From Brevibacillus_H sp049846925 (lineage in GTDB: Bacteria; Bacillota; Bacilli; Brevibacillales; Brevibacillaceae), in the NCBI RefSeq assembly GCF_049846925.1, contig NZ_JBNCMT010000002.1:124001-188000 (forward strand): 64,000 nucleotides of DNA. Reading direction: 5' to 3'. Below the pieces are notes generated by a model that was not told the origin of the DNA, did no database searches, and saw nothing but the letters and a program-made list of their open reading frames with translations. Positions 17,942 to 26,081 of this stretch are shown piece by piece. The first letter of the stretch is position 1. Every line of letters begins with the position of its first letter. The position numbers and the translations under genes were made by a program.

Positions 17942-18961
17942 TTAATCTTCGAATTCAACCTTGATTTTTGAGGCTGTCAGGATACTGTCTTTCCATGTTC
18001 CTCTCGCTTCTGCTTTCATGCCGACAGTCAGGTTAGCAAGCGGAACCTTTCTTCCTCGTTTGTCTGTGATCACTGATTTGTCTGTAATCAGCACTTTTTT
18101 TCCTTCGACGGTGATATATTTTTCTACTACATTCACTTCGTTGATCTTGCCTTCGATCCCGCCTTCGTACCCGGAATCTTCATCTTTTTTCACTTTGATC
18201 TCAAGCGCTACCCACTCGGTCTCGCTCTTTTTCCATGCTTTTGCTTCTACTGAAGATCCAGCTTTCAAATCTTCAAACTTGAGTCTTTTTGTGGAAAATT
18301 TAATCTCCGTTTTATCGGTTACAAGAAGTACCTTCCCATCGATAACGACTGACTTGTTCGTTGGATTGATACTTTCCAGCTTTCCTTTGATTTCAGTTGC
18401 CTCTTTTGTAATTTTCAAGTAGTAGGCATAGAGAATTCCATCCTTGGTGAAGCCCTTTGCCTCAATTTTATCTCCTAGCAGGATATCAGCAAATGTTCCC
18501 TGTACATTCATGAGTTGAATATCTGCCTTCTCAAAAGCAACAAGCTGTTTTCCCGCAACTTTTAACGTGCGGCTAGGAACATCGATCAGCTCAACATTTC
18601 CTTTCAAACTTCCTTTTTGTTTGGTTACAGATAGCTTTCTGGCTGTATTGCTGTTATTTTCGTTTACATATTCAGCAACAACTTTATCACCGACCCAAAT
18701 GTACGACAGATCAGGAGACTTCACATCAGAGATTCTGATCTTGGTATTGGCGTCAATGGCTAGAACAAGCGTCATCCCTTTCGACTCTAGCGTCAGCTTG
18801 CTTGTTGCCAGATCAACACTCGTCACTTTTCCCATGGCTACATACGCTTTTTTGCTGTCCAGTTGTTCTACACTGGAGCTATTCTCCGTTTGTGCACCAG
18901 CCAGTGGGATGATTGTAAACAGTAGAACGGCACAAAGCATCAATGAAAACCATTTTTTCAT
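17942..18961 (-). CDS. Secreted DUF5666-repeat protein
   Basis: 339 residues with a clear signal peptide (MKKWFSLMLCAVLLFTIIPL, cleavage near AGA-QT). The mature part repeats a beta-rich ~75-residue unit about four times, each with a pattern like GKV..VD..TSKLTLES...V.TDK..I, typical of DUF5666 domains. Probably extracytoplasmic, role unknown. GGAAGGGG 8 bases before the ATG at 18959-18961 decides the start. Confidence 0.75.
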   Translation of the reverse strand: MKKWFSLMLCAVLLFTIIPLAGAQTENSSSVEQLDSKKAYVAMGKVTSVDLATSKLTLESKGMTLVLAIDANTKIRISDVKSPDLSYIWVGDKVVAEYVNENNSNTARKLSVTKQKGSLKGNVELIDVPSRTLKVAGKQLVAFEKADIQLMNVQGTFADILLGDKIEAKGFTKDGILYAYYLKITKEATEIKGKLESINPTNKSVVIDGKVLLVTDKTEIKFSTKRLKFEDLKAGSSVEAKAWKKSETEWVALEIKVKKDEDSGYEGGIEGKINEVNVVEKYITVEGKKVLITDKSVITDKRGRKVPLANLTVGMKAEARGTWKDSILTASKIKVEFED

Positions 18962-19190
18962 TTTTCTAACCCCTTCCTGCAAAAAGAAATCTTGGTATGT
19001 ATATGCAAGCAACCGTAAAAATTGAACCCAAGGAGATCAGCTTCCGTGGGATCTGTATATCATAGAAGAACTAGATTATTTTACCAATACTATAGCAGAG
19101 CATTTTCATAGAATATATAGGAATAACAGCCTACTGCGTTGATACATGGCGAAACCCAGGAACGATATCCTGGGCTTCGATGGCGCGCTA

Positions 19191-20444
19191 TTAAAACATC
19201 GTGGTGCAAATCGGTTTCTCTACAGTATGGAACAGTCGAGTAATGATATCCGTATAGGACGGATTGGAGATTTGAACAAGGCCGTTGCGTACGAAATAGG
19301 TAAATGGAACAATTCCCAAAAGCAGGGCGGTAAATTCGGTTATATCCAATGACAGCTCAACCTCGTAATCTTCTGGATTGGCGGCAAGTCTAGGTCGTCC
19401 GTCTGTAAAATGGATGACGGTGCTCTCACTATTCACAGGCAGAAAACTGTCCCGAATGTTTAACCGCAGTTTGCAAGTAATTCCTCCAAAATTGACATTC
19501 GAAAGTGACGTCCATAACGCTTGGCTGTTAACCAACCGATACATAATCCCGGCAGCAGACACATTTGTTTGATGAGAAACGTGCGGGATCATCTCTACTG
19601 CCCCATCCCGAGGGTCATTGAACAGGTGGTGAAGATGTTCATCCTGCGTGGTGATGACAACTCGATGGATTTGATCTGCCTGACTATGTAAGAAGGTGCA
19701 GAATTCCTTCCAAGCTTCCGGGGTTTCACAGGTAAGTTCTTTCACGAGCATATTGTTCAAGACGAAGTTATTTTCATTCACCGACTTAAAGGAGAACACC
19801 ATATACCCAAGAAGCTGGCCATCCTCTACATAACCGACAATCCGATTATCCGGATTCTCTATCATATTGCGCATGTCGAGATTGGTCTTTCTGAACATAC
19901 CATGTGTTTGGGCAAAATAGCGATCATGACAGCTTTGAATCGCTTCTCTGTCTTCCTTGGTGAGATAGACCAGATGCGATTTGTTGCCGCTGTTTGGAAA
20001 AGTGGAAGGCTGAACCCGATACTGGTTGTTCTTCGTTCCGAAACAGAAGCCCATCTGTTTGTAGAAATCAGGGCGGAATGGATAAAGGGCGGTCAGAGCA
20101 CAATCCTGCTCACGGTAATGATGTAGAAAATAGGTAATCAGTTCTTTGGCAATCTTCTCTTTTTTGTGCAGGAAATCTACTGCTACCATGCCTACTCCAC
20201 CGACAGGAATCTGTACAGAACGAATATTCATCAGATAGTCGTAAAGAATCATACCCCCAAGGAGCTGACCATCACGAAAATAGCCGAAAAAGTGAATGGC
20301 TTCTTCTTGCATCCTTTGCAGCAAGCGCTCTTCCCAGCGTTGACGGTTATCGGCAGTCGTCATATTCAAACCGGGATAAGCATTTCCTGCGATTGAGACA
20401 AAATCAGATAAGTGCTCTTGGTTCAACAAGTGAATTCCGTTCAT
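19191..20444 (-). CDS. Eis-type GNAT acetyltransferase
   Basis: 417 residues, the usual length of the Eis family: two GNAT folds followed by a sterol-carrier-like C-terminal domain. Visible features are VGGVGMVAVDFLHKKEKIAKELI (acetyl-CoA site; the usual RGRG loop is KKEK here), YPFRPDFYKQMGF, and a free C-terminal carboxylate of the type used as general base (ending TTMF). Eis proteins acetylate amines including aminoglycosides and peptides. The substrate here is unknown. AGGAGG precedes the ATG at 20442-20444. Confidence 0.82.
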   Translation of the reverse strand: MNGIHLLNQEHLSDFVSIAGNAYPGLNMTTADNRQRWEERLLQRMQEEAIHFFGYFRDGQLLGGMILYDYLMNIRSVQIPVGGVGMVAVDFLHKKEKIAKELITYFLHHYREQDCALTALYPFRPDFYKQMGFCFGTKNNQYRVQPSTFPNSGNKSHLVYLTKEDREAIQSCHDRYFAQTHGMFRKTNLDMRNMIENPDNRIVGYVEDGQLLGYMVFSFKSVNENNFVLNNMLVKELTCETPEAWKEFCTFLHSQADQIHRVVITTQDEHLHHLFNDPRDGAVEMIPHVSHQTNVSAAGIMYRLVNSQALWTSLSNVNFGGITCKLRLNIRDSFLPVNSESTVIHFTDGRPRLAANPEDYEVELSLDITEFTALLLGIVPFTYFVRNGLVQISNPSYTDIITRLFHTVEKPICTTMF

Positions 20445-20572
20445 ACTGACCTCCTGTACCATGCAATGTCATTCATTAAAAAAATTTTTATCAACTTTTT
20501 TTCATTATCTTATCGCTTTTTCCGAAGATTGTAAAAGATAATTTTCTAATTTTTCGTTCAATAATTAAGAGT

Positions 20573-21406
20573 TTAATGAAGTTGTTTTCCTAGCACTTTT
20601 TCCAGAATAGACCATGGTACGATTTTTTTCAGCCAGATCGCCTGTTTTGTCCCCTTGCCAATCGGATACCGGAGTGAGGGTGAGGATGATTGACTGATTT
20701 GAACGATGAGTTTTGCCACTTGCAGAGGATCTTCCCCCGTCTGTGCAATTTGTTGTGCTTGAGACATGACTTTTCCCGTGATATGGCTGTAGTCTACAGC
20801 ACCCGTAGCATCGGCAGTTGACAAGCCTTTTTCCCAGATGGCTGTCTGGAATGCTCCTGGTTCCACGAGAACCACTCTTATCCCGAATGAAGCCACTTCC
20901 AACCGCAACGCCTCACTGAAACCTTCAACTGCATGCTTGGAAGCGACATAGGGTGCCATCATGGGGAAACCAATCAGGCCGCTAATGCTGCTCAGATTGA
21001 TGATTGTACCGGAACGCTTGCTTCGCATATAAGGCAATACAACCTGGGTCATTTGTATCAGCCCGAAAACATTCGTATCAAACTGCTTTCTCCACTCACT
21101 CATGGGAATTTCTTCGACAAGCCCACCTTTGGCATATCCAGCGTTGTTAACTAACAGATCGATCGCTCCATACTGTTCCACAACTCGTCCAACGACCTCC
21201 TGAACCTGGTTTTCCTGAGTAACATCTAGTTGCATGATCTGCAGGCGACTCTCGACTCCCTCTCTCTTGGCAAGCTCAAGAAGCGGTTGCTGTCTGTTCA
21301 GATCCCTCATGGTAGCAATCGTTTGATAACCACTTTTGGCAAGCTCTACTGCAGTCAGCAAACCGAACCCACTCGATGCACCGGTAATGATCGCTACTTT
21401 GGTCAC
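20573..21406 (-). CDS. Short-chain dehydrogenase/reductase
   Basis: 277 residues. Classical SDR: TGASSGFG (NADP-binding), DLLVNNAGYAKGG, catalytic Ser in NLSSISGL and Tyr/Lys in YVASKHAVEGF. C-terminal half resembles the 17-beta-hydroxysteroid-like SDR group common in Bacillales. Substrate unknown. The start is probably a GTG (near 21404-21406) 8 bases after AAGGAG; six codons upstream another GTG opens the frame without support. Confidence 0.87.
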   Translation of the reverse strand: MTKVAIITGASSGFGLLTAVELAKSGYQTIATMRDLNRQQPLLELAKREGVESRLQIMQLDVTQENQVQEVVGRVVEQYGAIDLLVNNAGYAKGGLVEEIPMSEWRKQFDTNVFGLIQMTQVVLPYMRSKRSGTIINLSSISGLIGFPMMAPYVASKHAVEGFSEALRLEVASFGIRVVLVEPGAFQTAIWEKGLSTADATGAVDYSHITGKVMSQAQQIAQTGEDPLQVAKLIVQISQSSSPSLRYPIGKGTKQAIWLKKIVPWSILEKVLGKQLH

Positions 21407-21531
21407 TGTGCCCACTCCTTTCACAATGGTTTCTAATAATTTTTGTTTTTAAAGTTATTAAATCAAAATGTTTACAATATATTCTTCATATGCCATAATG
21501 TAGGTATAACAGCATGAGGAGGATTTTTCCA

Positions 21532-22077
21532 ATGAAAATACTCGTATTGAACGGCAGCTCAACCGAAGTATCTCGTACACGAGGACTTACTTCATTTATT
21601 ACTTCGGAGCTTAAGAAACATCATATTGAACTCGTAACCTTTGATGTTGGGAAACAAATTCTCCCTCTCTATAATGGCAATGTTGAACAGTATCAACTGA
21701 ATGAAGTCCAGTTGCTTGTCCAATCGGCTCAAGAAGCAGATGGTTTCTTTCTGACAACTCCGGAGTACCACAACGGAATCAGTGGAGCACTCAAGAATGC
21801 GCTCGATTTCCTGGGTGGCAAACAGTTCAAGAACAAACCAGTGGCAATCGCCGCAGTAGCAGGTGGTGGCAAAGGTGGGATCAACGCTCTAAACAACCTC
21901 CGCACAGTGATGCGTGGAGTTTACGGTCTCGTTCTGCCCGATCAGTTCGTAGCTGATCCCGTTCACTTTAACGAACAAGGCGATTTCAGCCATCAGGATG
22001 CACAAGCGAGAGTACAGTCACTGGTTCAAGAGCTTGTGACGATGACTGAATTAGTGAGTAAGAAAGCAAGAGTATAA
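21532..22077 (+). CDS. NADPH-dependent FMN reductase
   Basis: 181 residues of the flavodoxin-like FMN reductase/azoreductase family: GSSTEVSRTRGLT at the phosphate-binding loop, TTPEYHNGISGALKNALDF and AVAGGGKGG. Such enzymes reduce quinones, azo dyes or flavins with NADPH. GAGGAGG 9 bases before the ATG at 21532 decides the start. Divergent from the SDR gene, with which it may share a redox-stress role (inference). Confidence 0.88.
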   Translation: MKILVLNGSSTEVSRTRGLTSFITSELKKHHIELVTFDVGKQILPLYNGNVEQYQLNEVQLLVQSAQEADGFFLTTPEYHNGISGALKNALDFLGGKQFKNKPVAIAAVAGGGKGGINALNNLRTVMRGVYGLVLPDQFVADPVHFNEQGDFSHQDAQARVQSLVQELVTMTELVSKKARV

Positions 22078-22093
22078 TACGAAACGACGATGG

Positions 22094-22121
22094 GCAGGTC
22101 ATGCATTACGCATAGATCTGC
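22094..22121 (+). terminator. Possible terminator after the FMN reductase gene
   Basis: GCAGGTCATGC (22094-22104) pairs imperfectly with GCATAGATCTGC (22110-22121). There is no immediate T-run, so termination is uncertain. Confidence 0.35.
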
Positions 22122-22198
22122 TCATTGATTTATTATTTTCAATCGATTAAAATTTTTTAAAAGAAAAATTCGAAATTGTAGCAAAAAAGGAGCTGTTC

Positions 22199-23074
22199 AT
22201 GATGAAATCAGCAATTGTTCTCGGCGGCACCCTATTCTTTGGTAAGCATTTAGTACAGGATTTGCTAGATTTCGGTTTCGAAGTAACGATTGCAACTCGT
22301 GGAAAAACACCAGACCCTTTTGGTGACAAAGTAAAACGTATCCAACTGGACCGGGTACAGCGAGAAACGGTAGAAGCAGCCGCTGCAACCGGAGAGTGAG
22401 ACCTTCTCTTTGATCAGACCTGCTATTCTCCTTTGGAAGCAAAAGAAACGATGGAGCTTTTCGCTGGCAGGATCAAGCGCTATATTTTCACGTCTACCAT
22501 GGCAGTCTACGATTTCGAAGCAGCTCGCAGAGAAGAAGATTTCGATCCAGTCACATACGCTTATTCGATGGGACCTCGCACGCAGTATCCGGGTTTGCAA
22601 GGCTATCAAGAAGCCAAACGGTCAGCAGAAGCCGTGCTCTTTCAGCATGCTCCGTTCGAAGTTGTCGCTGTCCGTTTTCCGCTCGTCATCGGGCCTGATG
22701 ATTACACCAAACGATTTGCCTTCCATGTCGACCGTGTGAAACAGGGTCTCCCGATTGTTGCCCCTGATCCAGATGCCAGATACAGTTTCATCTCGTCTGC
22801 TGATGCGGGCAAGTTCTTGAGCTGGGTTGGCAGAAGCAACCTGACGGGTACATACAATGCCGGATGCAGCGATGATATTTCGATCTCTGCATTACTGAAC
22901 CGGATCAAAGAAACGCTGGGAGGCGAAGTCAACATAGTTCCCGACGGTGAAAATGAAGCCCGTTCCCCCTATGCCCTCCCGAATGATCTCTCTATTAATG
23001 TAGCGAAAGCCATAGCTGCTGGTTTCACCTTCGAATCATTGGATACTCTTCTGGAGCGGTTGCTATTCGCCTGA
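22199..23074 (+). pseudogene. NAD-dependent epimerase/dehydratase, interrupted by one TGA
   Basis: The frame runs 66 codons from ATG 22199 (AAGGAG 6 bases upstream) to TGA at 22397-22399 and then continues in the same frame, without any shift, to 23074. Before the stop: SAIVLGGTLFFGKHLVQDLL, a Rossmann start. After it: DLLFDQTCYSP, FTSTMAVYDF, the Tyr/Lys pair in GYQEAKRSAEAVLF, VVAVRFPLVIGPDDYTKR and a complete C-terminus. In relatives this spot (GE-x-DLLFDQ) is usually Trp, so TGG to TGA is the simplest change. The first fragment is too short to function; translation restart downstream seems unlikely to give activity. The 3' end overlaps the convergent gene by 50 bases. Confidence 0.8.
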
Positions 23075-23720
23075 TTTCTTCCGATTCAAGAATAACAACA
23101 CCTGTGGGTTTCTCCCGATGCGCAGTATGCAGCATTCCTTTGGCGACGATATTTGCTTCAATTGCTTTATACTTGGCAAGCGGTCCTATCATTACAAAGG
23201 AGGCAGCTTTAAAAATGATACTCCCTATCTTTTCTCCCAGTCGGAATTCATGGCGGTCGCCAAGTAATAGTGAAGGGCGGTAAATAAGCAGCGAAGGAAA
23301 ATCGATTTTACGCAATTCATTCTCTAACTCTCCTTTTACCCGATTGTAAAAGAGAGAAGAAGTAGAATTCGAGCCCATTGCTGTAATCACGTGAAATTGC
23401 TGCACACCTGACGCTTTGGCAAGATAGGCAATCTCAAGCGGATACGTCTTGTCTACCTGGATGAATGCCTCTCTGCTTTTAGCTTTCTTGATCGTCGTGC
23501 CTAAACAGCAAAATACATGATCGACAGCAAAAAGTTCACGATGCTGCTCAAGCTGATGAAAATCGATAACATGCTGCTGAAGCTTGGGATGGTTAAGTGG
23601 AAGGGGGGTACGAACTACAATATCAATTCGGTAATATCTTTCATCTCGCAAAAGATATTGCAGCAGATGACTGCCTACCAACCCACTGGCACCAAATAAG
23701 AGCGCTGATTTGAGGGACAT
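23025..23720 (-). CDS. NAD(P)-binding oxidoreductase, HTATIP2/YraN-like atypical SDR
   Basis: 231 residues: Rossmann motif LLFGASGLVGSHLLQYLL, VFCCLGTTIKKAKSREAF, and the Tyr-Lys region FYNRVKGELENEL with LLIYRPSLLLGDR. This matches the atypical SDR group including HTATIP2-like NAD(P)-dependent proteins, where the classic YxxxK becomes YNRVKG. Substrate unknown. AGGAGG stands 6 bases before the ATG. Its last 50 bases overlap the end of the convergent epimerase relic. Confidence 0.83.
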   Translation of the reverse strand: MSLKSALLFGASGLVGSHLLQYLLRDERYYRIDIVVRTPLPLNHPKLQQHVIDFHQLEQHRELFAVDHVFCCLGTTIKKAKSREAFIQVDKTYPLEIAYLAKASGVQQFHVITAMGSNSTSSLFYNRVKGELENELRKIDFPSLLIYRPSLLLGDRHEFRLGEKIGSIIFKAASFVMIGPLAKYKAIEANIVAKGMLHTAHREKPTGVVILESEEIRRIATAPEEYPMIRR

Positions 23721-23951
23721 GCTTTCCTCCTTCTTCTTAGTCGTTCAACCCTTTTTTAAAACGATTCAACGCAAAATCATGTTTATCCTCTACTTCCTAT
23801 CTTTCAAGCAAATTCTCTTTTCATTCAATAGTGAAAGACACAAAGATTTCACATGACTTGTATTAGACAATGACTTATGTCACATTATGTTATTAAAAAG
23901 CATCGTACAATACGGTCTAGAGTATTCAACAGGTTGATCAGGAGGTTACTC

Positions 23952-24830
23952 ATGAAAAAATGGATCATATATCCGTTTCTATTATTATCGTTTCTCGTTT
24001 TGTCTGCATGCAGTACGCCCAAGTGGGATGTGACTGTGAAAGCACCCGCCACCTATAATGCGGGAAACCCGATGCCACTCCAATTTACGGTAAAGGACAA
24101 AGATGGTAATCCGTTAAGCGGTGCACTGGTCGAAGCCAGTTTGGAGATGAAGCAGATGGACCACGGCAAGATTCAGATTGCGGCAGAAGAAATCGAATCT
24201 GGCAAGTATCTGGCTCTGCCCAAACTCCCGATGGATGGGGACTGGGTCGCAACCGTCCAGGTTACTTATAACAATGAGAAAGCAACCTTTACTGAAAACT
24301 TCACTGCAAAAATTCGCACCGTGCAAAATGCTCACCAATCCAATCGAGAACTAACCATGCCCGCCTTTCAGCTAATCGATCAAAACGGCAACAAGGTAAC
24401 GGAAAAGGATTTGAAGGGCAAAACGGTAGTCATGACGTTCACGTATGTTTTTTGCAATGATCCAAATGCTTGCCCAGTGCTTCTAGGCAACTTCAAAAAG
24501 CTGCAATCTGCTTACGCAGAGAAGGGAATCGACACCAAAAATATCATACTCGTTTCCGTTTCTGTTGACCCGGAAGTCGATACCCCAGCAGCCATGCTCG
24601 AACATGCAGAAAGAATGAAGTTCGATATGAGCTACCTCAAAATGCTGACAGGATCACTTGCTGACGTGCGCAAATTCACCGATGCACTTGGCGTACAGTT
24701 CAAGAAAGAGAATAATGAAGTACTGCATGATAACAAAACTTTTATCTTTGATAAAAACGGAAAACTGACACACGAATTCAGCGTAAGCAACATCGATATT
24801 GACGAACTGATCGAAGTATCTACCAAATAA
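23952..24830 (+). CDS. Sco-like lipoprotein with N-terminal YtkA-type domain
   Basis: 292 residues. A lipoprotein signal ends in LVLSACST (lipobox, modified Cys near 20). Residues about 25-120 resemble the YtkA/FixH-like beta domain; residues about 130-292 form an SCO1/SenC thioredoxin fold with VLHDNKTFIFDKNG supplying the conserved His. Sco proteins deliver copper to the CuA site of cytochrome oxidase on the outer face of the membrane. Odd point: the metal cysteines are in CNDPNACP, a CX5C spacing instead of the usual CX3C. GGAGG 8 bases before the ATG at 23952. Confidence 0.85.
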   Translation: MKKWIIYPFLLLSFLVLSACSTPKWDVTVKAPATYNAGNPMPLQFTVKDKDGNPLSGALVEASLEMKQMDHGKIQIAAEEIESGKYLALPKLPMDGDWVATVQVTYNNEKATFTENFTAKIRTVQNAHQSNRELTMPAFQLIDQNGNKVTEKDLKGKTVVMTFTYVFCNDPNACPVLLGNFKKLQSAYAEKGIDTKNIILVSVSVDPEVDTPAAMLEHAERMKFDMSYLKMLTGSLADVRKFTDALGVQFKKENNEVLHDNKTFIFDKNGKLTHEFSVSNIDIDELIEVSTK

Positions 24831-24831
24831 A

Positions 24832-24890
24832 TAAAAGAGAGCTATCTTACATTACGGGGTCAGTCCCTACGTGTAGGTAGCTCTCTTTTA
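24832..24890 (+). terminator. Terminator of the Sco-like gene
   Basis: AAAAGAGAGCTA (24833-24844) pairs with TAGCTCTCTTTT (24878-24889). The loop is large and partly paired. It may also serve yhfH from the opposite strand. Confidence 0.8.
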
Positions 24891-24895
24891 TATTG

Positions 24896-25027
24896 TTATT
24901 CATCTTGTAAATTCATGCAGCGCTCGCATTCGTACAAATAGGATTCATGCTGTTCTTCCCATTCATGCCCACAGCATGCACACTCTTTTTTGGGAATATT
25001 GCGATAAAATTCAGCAACTGGTTTCAT
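24896..25027 (-). CDS. yhfH: YhfH-family zinc-ribbon peptide
   Basis: 43 residues. EFYRNIPKKECACCGHEWEE and YECERCMNLQDE show two CXXC pairs (CACC and CERC), expected to bind zinc; the sequence matches the tiny YhfH family of Bacillales, of unknown role. ATG at 25025-25027 with GGGGGA 8 bases upstream. It is convergent with the Sco-like gene and shares the hairpin between them. Confidence 0.8.
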   Translation of the reverse strand: MKPVAEFYRNIPKKECACCGHEWEEQHESYLYECERCMNLQDE

Positions 25028-25217
25028 TTTGATTCCCCCTGCTCCTCAGTTCTTACTTCCATTGTATTATAACAGATAAAAAATGTAAATAGTTGTTTTC
25101 TAACAGTTGCGCATTTTTTTCGACTCAAACTGTATTTTTCTTGTAACTTCAGTACTTCCTCATCCGTAACTGGTAAATGGATGATACTATGGGTTACATG
25201 AAGGAAGTGAATCAACG

Positions 25218-26081
25218 ATGGATACAGTTACACATACCTTGTTTGGTCTCGTTATTTATCAAGCGATTAATAAAGAGCAGATGTCCAAACCGATGAAACG
25301 ATCTTTGCTTCTCACTTCACTGGTAGGAAGCCAGATACCTGATATTGATGTGATTTCCCAATGGTGGGATGTGAATGGACAATATCTCATGTGGCACCGG
25401 GGCATCACACATTCCGTATTTCTCGCTCCCCTCTGGGCCCTGCTGATTAGCGCAATCTGTTTTGCTATCTGGCGAATTCGAGACAGCAAGATATACTGGA
25501 TTGCTTTACTTGCAGTCTTTATTCACATCACAAGTGATAACTTCAATGCGTGGGGGACGGGGTATTTTGAGCCATTTTCACAAAAGCGCCTCGCCTTTGG
25601 AACCGTGCCGATCATTGATTTTGTCGTCTGGCTGATCATCGCAGGTGGCTTCGTAGCCACACGACTGCGAAAATGGTCAACTCCACGTATTTTCAAGACG
25701 GTGGGTTGCCTCATCGCTCTGCATTTTCTGATTCAAACCGTACAAGGCGGCATTTTGGCAAATAACTACGCATCCAACTACCAGCAAATTGCCTTATCTG
25801 CAGATTTCGTCCCAGGCAGCTTCAAATTGATTGGCAAAAATGAAGGCATTGTCGAGATTCAACAGGTTTCTCTTTGGACGGAACCGAAACATCTCCAATC
25901 TTTCCAGTCTGCTGATCAAACAGATCTTCGTCAGCTTTTTGCCCAAAACAAAGAAGCCCAAACACTGTACAAATGGGCTCCTCTGGTAGTCGTCGTAAAT
26001 GACGAGAAACAGCTTGGAATTTTTGATCCTCGTTTTTATCGCGATGGTGAGTCGTTTCTTTCCGAATATGTAAGCAAGTAA
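25218..26081 (+). CDS. YdjM/YfhP-type membrane-bound metal-dependent hydrolase
   Basis: 287 residues with four to five membrane segments. Conserved acidic/His motifs of the family are present: MDTVTHTLFG at the N-terminus, GSQIPDIDVISQW, WHRGITHSVF and HITSDNFNAWGTGYFEPFS, together forming a probable metal site at the membrane face. The C-terminal ~90 residues are soluble. Physiological role unknown. GAAGGAAGTG upstream of the ATG. Its last 46 bases overlap the convergent GGDEF-EAL gene. Confidence 0.83.
   Translation: MDTVTHTLFGLVIYQAINKEQMSKPMKRSLLLTSLVGSQIPDIDVISQWWDVNGQYLMWHRGITHSVFLAPLWALLISAICFAIWRIRDSKIYWIALLAVFIHITSDNFNAWGTGYFEPFSQKRLAFGTVPIIDFVVWLIIAGGFVATRLRKWSTPRIFKTVGCLIALHFLIQTVQGGILANNYASNYQQIALSADFVPGSFKLIGKNEGIVEIQQVSLWTEPKHLQSFQSADQTDLRQLFAQNKEAQTLYKWAPLVVVVNDEKQLGIFDPRFYRDGESFLSEYVSK

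Noticed and set aside
22397..22399. Selenocysteine reading of the in-frame TGA
   Set aside because: No SECIS-like hairpin is obvious just after it, the position suits Trp rather than Cys, and no selenocysteine genes are in the window.
25024..25215. 63-codon minus-strand frame between yhfH and the YdjM-type gene
   Set aside because: It overlaps the start of yhfH, has no ribosome binding site and covers the promoter region of two divergent genes; residues show no family pattern.
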